Shown here piece after piece: positions 1 through 6,155 of a stretch of DNA of 7,525 nucleotides (within the stretch, counting starts at the first letter, position 1; each line of letters opens with the position of its first letter). Source of the stretch: Alphaproteobacteria bacterium. GTDB taxonomy: Bacteria; Pseudomonadota; Alphaproteobacteria; Rhizobiales; Aestuariivirgaceae. The notes below the pieces were generated by a model. That model made no database searches. It worked only from the letters and a program-made list of their open reading frames with translations, and had not been told where the DNA came from. The position numbers and the translations under genes are program-made. Where the stretch lies: assembly GCA_024639035.1 (NCBI GenBank), contig JAHEJE010000141.1, positions 1 through 7,525 on the forward strand. Direction: 5' to 3'.

Positions 1-50
1 CCCGCTTCATGGAGCTTCTGCGTTCGCCTTCCGGCGGTTTTTCGCTCTAG
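1..50 (+). CDS. folE: 3' end of probable GTP cyclohydrolase I gene (partial)
   Basis: The frame whose codons begin at position 3 stays open to a TAG at 48-50 and reads RFMELLRSPSGGFSL. Only about 15 residues are visible, so identification is weak. The ending (a basic-aromatic RF followed by a short hydrophobic tail) is compatible with the C-terminus of GTP cyclohydrolase I, the first enzyme of tetrahydrofolate synthesis. From memory, folE directly precedes hisI in many Rhizobiales, and hisI follows here only 27 nt after the stop. The call therefore rests mainly on neighbourhood, not on catalytic motifs, which lie outside the window. Any other gene ending here is possible. Confidence 0.5.
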   Translation, partial: RFMELLRSPSGGFSL

Positions 51-77
51 GTCAGGACTTGCCTTACGGATAGTGAT

Positions 78-518
78 GTGACCGACCCTTCAGGCTCCGC
101 CGAAAATCGTGACAGCATCGAGGAAACGGACGATTTCCGTCCCAGGTTTGACGCAGGCGGCCTGATCGCTGCCATCGTCACCGACGCATCGGACAACCGC
201 GTCCTGATGTTTGCCTACATGAACCGGCAGGCCCTCGATGCCTCTCTCGCCTCCGGGTTTGTCCATCTGTGGAGCCGATCGCGGCAAAAACTCTGGCAAA
301 AGGGCGAAACGTCCGGTGAGACCCTGAAGATCGTATCCATGCACACCGACTGCGATCAGGACGCATTGCTGATTTCGGCCCAACCGCAAGGCATGGGCGC
401 CACCTGTCATACCGGCCGCAGATCCTGTTTCTACCGGACAATTGAACCGGCAACCGGCACGCTCGAGCGCTACGACGATGTGCGCTTGTTCGATCCCGTA
501 CAGGTCTATGGCAAGTAG
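78..518 (+). CDS. hisI: Phosphoribosyl-AMP cyclohydrolase HisI
   Basis: HisI hydrolyses the purine ring of phosphoribosyl-AMP to give ProFAR, the third step of histidine synthesis, in the cytosol as a Zn/Mg-dependent dimer. The 146-aa product has the single-domain length of the family, with no fused HisE (phosphoribosyl-ATP pyrophosphohydrolase) domain. Hallmarks visible: FAYMNRQAL at 45-53; LWSRSRQKLWQKGETSG at 64-80; HTDCDQDALL at 89-98, where D91, D93 and D95 are the expected Mg ligands and C92 a Zn ligand; and CHTGRRSCFY at 110-119, where C110 and C117 complete the Zn site. All key residues are present, so it should be active. The start is a GTG with only a weak upstream purine stretch; there is no internal Met before residue 44, inside the core, so this start is the best available. 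It follows the probable folE end by 27 nt and may share its transcript. Confidence 0.95.
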   Translation: MTDPSGSAENRDSIEETDDFRPRFDAGGLIAAIVTDASDNRVLMFAYMNRQALDASLASGFVHLWSRSRQKLWQKGETSGETLKIVSMHTDCDQDALLISAQPQGMGATCHTGRRSCFYRTIEPATGTLERYDDVRLFDPVQVYGK

Positions 519-555
519 CGTGCGCTGGAATGTCCGTGCGCACGACAAAGATTTT
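519..555 (+). terminator. Possible weak hairpin terminator after hisI
   Basis: Directly after the hisI stop, CGTGCGC (519-525) pairs perfectly with GCGCACG (538-544) across a 12-nt loop. A short T-run (552-555) follows, but seven bases after the stem instead of directly against it, so this is at best a weak intrinsic terminator or an mRNA 3'-end stabiliser. The next gene begins about 50 nt further on the same strand, so read-through is likely. Confidence 0.3.
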
Positions 556-607
556 ACACGGCCACGCATTTGGCGTTAGGTTGACCGGCAAAGTCTGAAG
601 AGTGGCC

Positions 608-1588
608 ATGATCTCCGATAATGACGAAACCGCCGCCGGTATTCCTGCCCTGGTCAGTCGTGACGCCCCTCCGGTGTCCGACTACCATGCCCGCATTGGC
701 ATAGCCCTGGGCGCCGGAGCGGCCCGGGGCTGGTCGCACATTGGCGTTCTGGAACGGCTGCAGGAGGCGGGGATCAATCCGTCGGTGATCGCCGGAACGT
801 CTATCGGCGCCCTGGTCGGCGGTTGTTTTGCCTCCGACAGGCTGGCCGAACTCAAGGAATTTGCTCTCAGCCTGACACGCCGGCGGATGTTCTCGTTTCT
901 GGACATCACGTGGGGCGGAAGCGGCCTGATTTCCGGCGACAAGCTGAGTGCCCTGCTGAATGAACATCTCGGCGAGATGAATTTCAGCCATACCCGCCTG
1001 CCGTTCATCTGCATCGCCACCGAACTGATGACCGGTCACGAGATCTGGCTTCGCGACGGCCCGCTGACCACTGCGATGCGCGGCTCCTACGCCCTGCCTG
1101 GCGTATTCAAGCCGGTGCACCGCCGGGGCAAATGGCTCATCGATGGCGCCGTCGTCAATCCGATCCCGGTTTCGGCCTGCCGTGCCATGGGCGCCCGTCT
1201 GGTGATAGCCGTCAATCTGAACAGCGACGCATTCGGCGGAACCGTCATTCAGCAGTCCCTCGTTCGGTCCGCGCAAGAGACCAGTAAGGCCCGCAAATCA
1301 GGCAACGAGAAGGCTTCAAGGCTGCGCCAGATGGTTGGCTCGAAATCCGATCCCGGCCTGACGACGGTTCTTGTCGCTGCATTCAATATCACCCAGGACC
1401 GTCTGGCCCGCTCGCGCCTTGCCGGCGATCCGCCGGATATCAGCATCGTGCCGCGCACACCTGACATTGGCCTGTTTGAATTCGACAAGGCCAACGAGGC
1501 CATCGCCGCCGGCCGCGAAGCAGCCGAGCGCTCGATCCCGGATATAGAGTACGCTCTGGAAATCCTCGACAAGGTCACTGACGCGTAA
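608..1588 (+). CDS. Patatin-like phospholipase family protein (RssA/NTE type)
   Basis: A patatin-fold serine hydrolase with a Ser-Asp catalytic dyad, probably acting on phospholipid or lysophospholipid acyl chains; its substrate is unknown. In order (numbering from the upstream GTG at 602; subtract 2 for the ATG start): a glycine-rich oxyanion loop GAGAARG at 37-43, the nucleophile elbow GTSIG at 65-69 with catalytic S67, and the DGA motif at 181-183 with catalytic D181 in WLIDGAVVNPIP. All elements are intact. No signal peptide or membrane helix is apparent, so it is likely cytosolic or peripherally membrane-bound. ATG 608 is chosen over GTG 602 because GAAGAG (597-602) sits 5 nt before the ATG but would overlap the GTG. 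Residues ~220-255 are a charged, probably flexible segment. The gene converges with the CBS gene, with only 14 nt between stops. Confidence 0.9.
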   Translation: MISDNDETAAGIPALVSRDAPPVSDYHARIGIALGAGAARGWSHIGVLERLQEAGINPSVIAGTSIGALVGGCFASDRLAELKEFALSLTRRRMFSFLDITWGGSGLISGDKLSALLNEHLGEMNFSHTRLPFICIATELMTGHEIWLRDGPLTTAMRGSYALPGVFKPVHRRGKWLIDGAVVNPIPVSACRAMGARLVIAVNLNSDAFGGTVIQQSLVRSAQETSKARKSGNEKASRLRQMVGSKSDPGLTTVLVAAFNITQDRLARSRLAGDPPDISIVPRTPDIGLFEFDKANEAIAAGREAAERSIPDIEYALEILDKVTDA

Positions 1589-1602
1589 AAACGCCGAGAC
1601 AC

Positions 1603-2031
1603 TCAGCCGGAAATGTACCGTTTCATTTCCTCGGCTTCGCGCTCGACCTCGGCAATCCGGTGCTTCACCACATCGCCAATGGAGATGAAGCCTGCCAGCT
1701 TAGACTCCGACATCACCGGCAAATGGCGCACCCGCCCCTGGGTCATGATCGCCATCACCTGATCGGTCGTATCTTCCGGACGACATGTGATCAACTCCCG
1801 GGTCATGAACGTTTCAGCCTTGAGGCCCACCGCTTCGGTGCCGTGTTTGGACATAGCCCGCACCAGATCGCGCTCGGAGATGATGCCGGCAATGCTGTCA
1901 TCGTCATTGATCAGGAGGATTGCGCCAATCCGTCTTTCAGCCAACAGTTGGCTCACCTCGAGCAAGGTCGCGCTGGGCTTGAGTGAAATGATTTCATTCG
2001 GCTTGGATGTCAGAATGTGTGCAACTGTCAT
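1603..2031 (-). CDS. Two-CBS-domain protein
   Basis: A 142-aa soluble protein made almost entirely of two CBS motifs, the Bateman-module arrangement that usually binds adenine nucleotides (AMP, ATP, NAD or S-adenosylmethionine) and reports cell state to a partner. CBS1 runs about residues 6-60 (RIGAILLIN, then GIISERDLVRAM) and CBS2 about 75-130 (FMTRELITC, GRVRHLPVM, GFISIGDVVKHRI). It ends with a short charged helix (EVEREAEEMKRYISG). The start at 2031 (MTVAHILTSK) matches the compact ~143-aa stand-alone CBS proteins of Rhizobiales; an in-frame TTG at 2061 would add ten residues but abuts the rhomboid stop and is less likely. No catalytic domain is attached, so it must act through a partner. 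It lies 30 nt downstream of the rhomboid gene on the same strand and is probably co-transcribed. Bound ligand cannot be told from sequence. Confidence 0.9.
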   Translation of the reverse strand: MTVAHILTSKPNEIISLKPSATLLEVSQLLAERRIGAILLINDDDSIAGIISERDLVRAMSKHGTEAVGLKAETFMTRELITCRPEDTTDQVMAIMTQGRVRHLPVMSESKLAGFISIGDVVKHRIAEVEREAEEMKRYISG

Positions 2032-2061
2032 GTTCGTACCCGCAATTTTTTCCCCCGGCAA

Positions 2062-2814
2062 TTATGCCACATTGCGGCGCGCGAACAACCCCAACAACAA
2101 AATGCCGGCAATGAAGCCGCCTGCATGGGCCTCCCAGGCAATCCGGCTGACGCTTGCGCCGGCCCCGAGCCCGAGCATGCCGAAGACTGCGTTTGCCACC
2201 ATCCACACCAGGATAAAGTTTCGCGCCCGCCGGTGAAACAGGAGTGCGCCCAGCGGCAATGGCGCAATGTCGGCCTGTCCCGCATTGAACAGCAACAGGC
2301 GGTCGCCACTGGCGAACATAAGCCGGATCGCCCCGGCCATTTGTCCGGAAATCGCCCCGGATGCACCGACCATGAACGACAACGTGCCCCAATAGACCAA
2401 TTGGCTGGCCATCGCACCAGCAGCGGCACACAGCAGGCTGTAGACAATGAACCGCCCTGCGCCCATCCAACGGGCGACAACGCTGCCGAAGGCCAGCATC
2501 CACAGGCTGTTGATCACCAGATGCAACCAGTCTCCATGCAGGAACATATGACTGAAGAAAGTCCAGAGTTTGGCCCCTTCCCCGCCCGGAAACACCACTC
2601 CGACCAGGTCCGGCGGCGGTGCAATCCGCGCCGGCGAAAAGGCAAATGCTAGCGAATACCAGCGCGCCAGATCATCGCCGAGCAGCTGCAAGGTGAGATG
2701 AACGCCGCCAAACACGGCAATCAGGATCACAACAACCCGCGGCGCATTGAAAATCGGCACTGCGCCGCCAGCCGGCCCGTCGTCGATCCCCGGTTGCTGT
2801 TCCCGATTGTCCAT
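2062..2814 (-). CDS. Rhomboid family intramembrane serine protease
   Basis: A 250-aa polytopic inner-membrane protein that should cleave transmembrane helices of client proteins. Helices are expected near 26-46, 82-112, 120-142, 148-168, 198-220 and 228-246. Rhomboid signatures: HMFLHGDWLHLVINSLWML at 89-107, where N102 corresponds to the oxyanion Asn; GASG at 150-153 with catalytic S152; and HAGGFIAG at 230-237 with catalytic H230. The Ser-His dyad is intact, so an active protease is predicted. The ATG at 2814 is preceded by AGGAG (2829-2825, minus strand) with a 10-nt spacer. The frame remains open upstream to 3081, but that stretch is Cys/Arg-rich, overlaps the divergent gene and has no membrane-protein character, so it was excluded. 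The CBS gene follows 30 nt downstream. Clients are unknown. Confidence 0.93.
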   Translation of the reverse strand: MDNREQQPGIDDGPAGGAVPIFNAPRVVVILIAVFGGVHLTLQLLGDDLARWYSLAFAFSPARIAPPPDLVGVVFPGGEGAKLWTFFSHMFLHGDWLHLVINSLWMLAFGSVVARWMGAGRFIVYSLLCAAAGAMASQLVYWGTLSFMVGASGAISGQMAGAIRLMFASGDRLLLFNAGQADIAPLPLGALLFHRRARNFILVWMVANAVFGMLGLGAGASVSRIAWEAHAGGFIAGILLLGLFARRNVA

Positions 2815-2850
2815 TACCGCAGGGCTCCTGGCTGCTTTCGACCGATTGGC

Positions 2851-2868
2851 ATGATGCATGCACATCAT
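2851..2868. promoter_or_regulatory. Candidate operator: inverted repeat in divergent spacer
   Basis: Between the divergent rhomboid and PAS_5 genes, ATGATG (2851-2856) and CATCAT (2863-2868) form perfect 6-bp inverted arms separated by 6 bp; GCATGC nested inside (2856-2861) is itself palindromic. Size and placement fit a dimeric regulator site that could control both genes, but no known consensus is recognised and chance is not excluded. Confidence 0.3.
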
Positions 2869-2885
2869 TCCGCAACAGTACAGCA

Positions 2886-3572
2886 ATGACACACCTGGAC
2901 CACTGGTATCCGACCGAAATGACGACCACAAGTAGCAACAATCAAGTACCCGATACACCCGATGACATCCTGCATCCCAGCAGCCGGTTGCTGTTTCGTC
3001 ATTGGGAAAGCGTGCGCGGCGAAGACAGCGCCCCGCGCAAGCTCGATATCGATCTGAAGCATCTTGCCGGCCTGTTGCCAAACATCGGCATCCTGCAGCG
3101 CCATCCCCTGCAGCCGGTCTACCACTGGCGCCTGGCCGGGTCCGGGATCTGCAAGATTTTCGGCACCGAAGTCACCAAGACCCGCTTCATGGAGGGATGG
3201 GACGACTTCGAATCCACGGTCATATCCAAGGCTCTGGATGCTTCCATCAGCGGCCATCAGCCCTGCGTGGCCCGGTTGCGGGCGTACAGCCCGCACAGCG
3301 ACCTGACCGGGCTTGAGCTACTCGCCCTCCCGGTGACCACAAAAACCGCCAACGTCACCCACCTGCTGATCGGTCTGTTCCGGTTTCGCGAGCCCGCCAA
3401 GGCCGACCGCCAGCCGCTGACCCACTTCGACCTCTCGCGCCTCAAGATGATATGGACCGAGCATGCCCGCGAGAAAGTCCATTGCCAACGCCGCAAGGAG
3501 CAGCAATCCGGCATTGCCGAGACCCCTGCGCGCCCGGTTTTCCGGGTCATCGACGGGGGGCTGTCCGCCTGA
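2886..3572 (+). CDS. PAS_5 domain-containing protein
   Basis: A 228-aa soluble protein resembling the PAS_5 (PF07310) family typical of alphaproteobacteria: LFRHWESVRG near 36-45, a segment ending in LLPNIGILQR (63-72), then VYHWRLAGSGICKIFGTEVT (78-97), and closing beta strands TGLELLALPV (141-150) and THLLIGLFRF (158-167). PAS folds sense small ligands or mediate protein contacts. No kinase, GGDEF, EAL or DNA-binding domain is attached, so the output is unknown. The C-terminal ~60 residues are basic and low in hydrophobics (AREKVHCQRRKEQQSG) and end in VIDGGLSA. The start is uncertain: ATG 2886 lacks a clear ribosome site, and ATG 2919 (MTTTSSNNQ) is an equally plausible start giving 217 aa. 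It is divergent from the rhomboid gene and upstream of the PilZ gene on the same strand. Confidence 0.8.
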   Translation: MTHLDHWYPTEMTTTSSNNQVPDTPDDILHPSSRLLFRHWESVRGEDSAPRKLDIDLKHLAGLLPNIGILQRHPLQPVYHWRLAGSGICKIFGTEVTKTRFMEGWDDFESTVISKALDASISGHQPCVARLRAYSPHSDLTGLELLALPVTTKTANVTHLLIGLFRFREPAKADRQPLTHFDLSRLKMIWTEHAREKVHCQRRKEQQSGIAETPARPVFRVIDGGLSA

Positions 3573-3597
3573 ATTTTTTGCCGTTCGGCAGGGCGAC

Positions 3598-3613
3598 TTA
3601 ACCCACTCTTTAC
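3598..3613 (+). promoter_or_regulatory. Degenerate CtrA-like box upstream of the PilZ gene
   Basis: TTAA (3598-3601), a 7-bp spacer and TTTAC (3609-3613) resemble the alphaproteobacterial CtrA site TTAA-N7-TTAA with one mismatch in the second half. It sits about 75 nt before the PilZ gene start. Such a short, imperfect motif occurs by chance; this is a suggestion only. Confidence 0.2.
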
Positions 3614-3687
3614 ATCCGCAGTCTACCATTTTGCCTGCTTGGCCAAGAAAGTAGCGCCGGCAAACAATTCGAGTGGGAGCAAAGCGG

Positions 3688-4281
3688 GTGATTGCAGACA
3701 ACGCAGCACGGGAAACCGACGGCGCGCCAACCAAATCTCCGATGATCCTGTTCGGCAGGTTCATGCTTCCCGACATGGCCGAACATCCCTGCCAGATCGG
3801 CAGCCTATCGCTCAGCAAGGCATCGCTGATCACCAACGTGGATGTTCCCGCCGGCGTACATGTGGTCGCCTACATCGAAGAGGTCGGCCGTGTCGAAGGT
3901 CCGATCACCAAACATACACCGGGCGGATTTGAGATCGGCTTCGAACTCAATGAGTCCCGTCGCGAACGGTTCAAGTCGCGCCTGAAGTGGCTGCGCGACA
4001 AGGCCAACGACCCGGCAGCCGACAATCGCCGCCATCCGCGCTACGAACCCGCCGATTCGAAGTCGCACATCACCTTGCCCGATGGCCGGGTCTATCCCTG
4101 CGAAGTCGTGGACATCTCCCTGTCCGGTGCCGCCGTGACAACCGATATCCTGCCCACTCTCGGCACCAAGGTCATGCTCGGCAAGATGAACGGCCGTGTG
4201 GTCCGCTATTTGCCGAACGGACTGGCGATCGAATTCTCCAAGCAGCTCGATCAAACGGCGCTGCAGGCCCAGCTGGTCTGA
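3688..4281 (+). CDS. Tandem PilZ-domain protein, putative c-di-GMP receptor
   Basis: A soluble protein of about 197 aa with two PilZ-like barrels, probably an effector that responds to cyclic di-GMP. Numbering from the upstream GTG at 3673 (subtract 5 for this start): the first barrel (~28-92; GRFMLPDMAEHPCQIGSLSLS, then AYIEEVGRVEG and GGFEIGFEL) lacks an RxxxR motif and has only a degenerate S-rich version of the (D/N)xSxxG motif. The second (~118-190) has RRHPR at 119-123 and DISLSG at 147-152, both parts of the canonical c-di-GMP site, followed by GRVVRYLPNGLAIEF. A charged helix (RRERFKSRLKWLRDKAND) links them. GTG 3688 was chosen because GGGAG (3675-3679) sits 8 nt before it, whereas GTG 3673 has no ribosome site. 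No output domain is fused. The BTLCP peptidase gene follows on the same strand after 165 nt. Confidence 0.88.
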   Translation: MIADNAARETDGAPTKSPMILFGRFMLPDMAEHPCQIGSLSLSKASLITNVDVPAGVHVVAYIEEVGRVEGPITKHTPGGFEIGFELNESRRERFKSRLKWLRDKANDPAADNRRHPRYEPADSKSHITLPDGRVYPCEVVDISLSGAAVTTDILPTLGTKVMLGKMNGRVVRYLPNGLAIEFSKQLDQTALQAQLV

Positions 4282-4290
4282 CAAGCGGTA

Positions 4291-4310
4291 ATTTTCCGCC
4301 ATTTTCCGCC
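4291..4310. repeat. Perfect 10-bp tandem duplication
   Basis: ATTTTCCGCC occurs twice head-to-tail at 4291-4300 and 4301-4310, and a partial third unit (CCCCCGCC) follows. It lies just after the PilZ stop codon in the 165-bp spacer before the BTLCP gene. It may be a slippage duplication; no function is evident. Confidence 0.6.
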
Positions 4311-4446
4311 AGCCCCCGCCATAACCGATTTTTCATGATTAACGAATTTCGCCGCGTTTAGCGACACTTCGAGCGAACCGCTTATCCGAATAGCAAACTC
4401 TCGCTGCTACTGTTTCCCCAACGACAAAGGGAACGGGGTTGGCGCA

Positions 4447-5094
4447 ATGTTTTCGAAAATTTCAAAAGGAGCGGCGGTCATGCTGGTTGCAACCTGCACC
4501 GCAACGACAGCATACGCCTACGACTCCGTCGCCAAGACCGTAAACTATCAGCAAGAGCCTGTTTTCACTCCGGTCTATGGCAACACCCTGCCCCCGATCG
4601 GCTATGTGAACTTCTGCGCCCGCAATGCCTCAGAATGCCGGCCAATGCCGCGTGCCGCCAAAACTCAGCTTGTTCTGACAGAAGACCGCTGGACCCAGCT
4701 CCAGGAAGTCAACGCCTATGTCAACGCCAAGATCACGCCTGTCAGCGACCTTGAGCTGTATGCCGCGCCGGAGCACTGGGCATTGCCGGATGTCGCCGGC
4801 GATTGCGAAGACTACGTCCTGCTCAAGAAGCGTTATCTCGAAGGCCTCGGCTTCACCGCCGAAACCATGCTGATCACCGTGGTGCTCGATGAAAACGGCG
4901 ACGGACACGCTGTCCTGACCGTGCGGACCGATGCCGGAGACTTCGTTCTCGACAATCGCCGCGGCGACGTCCGCCGCTGGAGCGAGACCCAGTACCAGTT
5001 CCTCAAGCGTCAATCGCAGCTCAACCCCAACGTCTGGGTCGCGCTGACCACCAAGCAAAGCCGCGGTGGCAAGTTCATCTCCGGAGGGAATTGA
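4447..5094 (+). CDS. Secreted transglutaminase-like cysteine peptidase (BTLCP, LapG-fold)
   Basis: A 215-aa protein with a signal peptide (residues 1 to ~24: basic MFSKISK, hydrophobic core, TTAYA-YD cleavage region), so it should act in the periplasm. The mature part matches the bacterial transglutaminase-like cysteine proteinase family (PF06035), with a papain-like Cys-His-Asp triad: GDCEDYVLLKK (C120), DGHAVLTVR (H154) and FVLDNRRGDV (D169). C57 and C64 in NFCARNASEC could form a disulfide. The best-known member, LapG, cuts large surface adhesins under c-di-GMP control through LapD; neither LapD nor an adhesin is visible here, so the substrate is unknown. A G-run (4435-4438) before ATG 4447 may serve as ribosome site. 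Just upstream is the PilZ gene; downstream is a strong terminator. Confidence 0.92.
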   Translation: MFSKISKGAAVMLVATCTATTAYAYDSVAKTVNYQQEPVFTPVYGNTLPPIGYVNFCARNASECRPMPRAAKTQLVLTEDRWTQLQEVNAYVNAKITPVSDLELYAAPEHWALPDVAGDCEDYVLLKKRYLEGLGFTAETMLITVVLDENGDGHAVLTVRTDAGDFVLDNRRGDVRRWSETQYQFLKRQSQLNPNVWVALTTKQSRGGKFISGGN

Positions 5095-5129
5095 TCCGCA
5101 ATAGCGCGAATTGACAAACAGTTTTGTGG

Positions 5130-5169
5130 CCCGGTCGGCGTCCCCCTCCCCATCCCCCACCAGACCGGG
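5130..5169. other. C-rich/G-rich tract within an inverted repeat
   Basis: CCCGGTC (5130-5136) and GACCGGG (5163-5169) are perfect inverted arms around a 26-nt loop with three C-runs (5142-5146, 5148-5151, 5154-5158). With 5130-5132, the minus strand shows four G-tracts of at least three, spaced 2, 1 and 9 nt, a pattern that can fold as a G-quadruplex. It is intergenic, between convergent genes. Folding is not demonstrated. Confidence 0.4.
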
Positions 5170-5174
5170 TCATC

Positions 5175-5218
5175 GGGGCCGATCTTGATCCCACCCAAGA
5201 TCGGCCCCACCCCTTTTT
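5175..5218 (+). terminator. Rho-independent terminator of the BTLCP gene
   Basis: GGGGCCGATCTTG (5175-5187) pairs perfectly with CAAGATCGGCCCC (5196-5208), a 13-bp GC-rich stem with an 8-nt loop, followed by ACCCC and five T (5214-5218). The orientation serves plus-strand transcripts. There is no T-run on the minus side, so it would end the convergent minus-strand operon only poorly, though the hairpin could protect that mRNA's 3' end. Confidence 0.85.
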
Positions 5219-5240
5219 AACCAAGCGATCTTCAGCCCTT

Positions 5241-5771
5241 TCACTCCAGGCGCTCAAGGCCGGAGCTGTATTCCTGCCGCCGGCGGACGTAAATCTGTGC
5301 AAGCCGCGCCATTTCACCGGCTTGCGCACCATCGAGCGTCTTGACGACACGGCCGGGCGTTCCGAGCACCAGCGAGTTTGCCGGTATCACCTTGCCCTCC
5401 GGCACCAGCGCATTGGCGCCGACGATGCTGCCCGCGCCGATCACCGCGCCGTTCAACACCGTTGCCCGCATCCCGATCAATACCCCGGCTTCAACCGTGC
5501 AGCCGTGCAATACAGCTCCGTGTCCGACCGTGACATCGCGCCCGACGCTGAGTGGAAAACCCGGGTCGGTATGCAGCACGCAGCCGTCCTGGATGTTGCT
5601 GTTCTCGCCGATATGGATCAATTCGTTGTCGCCGCGCAGCACCGCGCCGAACCAGACACTGGCACATGCCTCAAGCCTGACATTGCCGATGACGTCCGCC
5701 GACGGCGCAATCCAGAACGTGTCGGCATCCGGCAACTGCGGCCGAACGCCGTTCAATGCATAAATGGCCAT
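5241..5771 (-). CDS. Gamma carbonic anhydrase-like protein (YrdA/PaaY family)
   Basis: A 176-aa left-handed beta-helix hexapeptide-repeat protein that normally forms trimers with a metal at each subunit interface. Repeats run from about 22 to 135 (for example IAPSADVIGNVRLE, VLIGMRATVLNGAVIGAGSIVGANALV). The three metal-binding histidines of the gamma-carbonic anhydrase family are present: H67 in CVLHTDP, and H84 and H89 in VGHGAVLHGC; R46 and D48 (RGD) and Q61 are also conserved. CO2 hydration is possible, but many members of this family show little or no measured activity, so function remains open. A C-terminal helix (AQAGEMARLAQIYVRRRQEY) follows the barrel. The start at 5771 gives the usual MAIYALNG opening, with a G-rich AGGGTGGGG stretch upstream; the frame is open to 5912 but the extension overlaps the preceding gene. 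It sits 70 nt after the small membrane-protein gene, probably the same transcript. Confidence 0.92.
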   Translation of the reverse strand: MAIYALNGVRPQLPDADTFWIAPSADVIGNVRLEACASVWFGAVLRGDNELIHIGENSNIQDGCVLHTDPGFPLSVGRDVTVGHGAVLHGCTVEAGVLIGMRATVLNGAVIGAGSIVGANALVPEGKVIPANSLVLGTPGRVVKTLDGAQAGEMARLAQIYVRRRQEYSSGLERLE

Positions 5772-5841
5772 CAAACCCCACCCTGACACCGGCAAACCGG
5801 CGCTGCCTGCTAGATCTCCAGAAATCGGTCGATCGTCGGCG

Positions 5842-6150
5842 CTATCCCGCCAAGCCCAGACAAACCACGACCACGACGCCCTGAATAAAGCACAGCGCAA
5901 ATGCGGTTGCAAAGGCCGCTGCCCACCTGAGGACGCCGCCCGAATCGAACATCTGAGTGTAGCCGGCCTGCAGCAACAGCACCGGCGCGCAAAGCACGAC
6001 GACCAGGGCCTTCACAGGGCTCGGCGTCTGATCGCACCAGAACAGGGAAAAACTGGCCCGGTCGCCTGAAACCATCGGCCACAGGCTATAGGTCAGACCG
6101 GAGAAAACCAGCCCGAACGACACCACGAAGATGACATCGAAAACACTCAT
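5842..6150 (-). CDS. Small three-helix membrane protein, unknown function
   Basis: I do not recognise this 102-aa protein by family. It is strongly hydrophobic, with likely membrane helices at about 5-27, 46-65 and 76-100, joined by short polar loops (SGDRASFSLFWCDQTPSP at 28-45; QMFDSGG at 66-72). Cysteines at 39, 54, 87 and 97 show no metal-site spacing. The ATG is preceded by AGGTG with a 5-nt spacer on the minus strand, and the membrane-protein composition over the whole length supports a real gene. It ends 70 nt before the gamma carbonic anhydrase-like gene on the same strand, suggesting one operon; whether the two products work together is unknown. Confidence 0.7.
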   Translation of the reverse strand: MSVFDVIFVVSFGLVFSGLTYSLWPMVSGDRASFSLFWCDQTPSPVKALVVVLCAPVLLLQAGYTQMFDSGGVLRWAAAFATAFALCFIQGVVVVVCLGLAG

Positions 6151-6155
6151 CGCAC

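Noticed and set aside
554..1276. Long open frame on the minus strand opposite the patatin gene (240 codons)
   Set aside because: Its product has the His/Gln/Gly-rich composition typical of an antisense shadow in GC-rich DNA, while the plus strand encodes all patatin catalytic motifs.
1583..1594. GCGT-AAAA-ACGC mini hairpin at the patatin stop
   Set aside because: Only 4 bp of stem and no T-run; too weak for a terminator call.
2017..2652. Open frame on the plus strand opposite the rhomboid gene (211 codons)
   Set aside because: Proline/Gln/His-rich with no domain; the opposite strand carries the intact rhomboid GASG and HAGG motifs.
2815..3081. 89-codon N-terminal extension of the rhomboid frame
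   Set aside because: Cys/Arg-rich, overlaps the divergent PAS_5 gene, and the ATG at 2814 has its own AGGAG ribosome site.
3574..3590. T-run followed by TGCCGTTCGGCA after the PAS_5 stop
   Set aside because: The T-run precedes the stem instead of following it, and the hairpin is very short, so it does not fit an intrinsic terminator on either strand.
5124..5786. Plus-strand open frame opposite the gamma carbonic anhydrase-like gene
   Set aside because: It runs through the terminator and reads as low-complexity His/Arg/Pro-rich sequence; the minus strand encodes the hexapeptide repeats and three metal-binding histidines.
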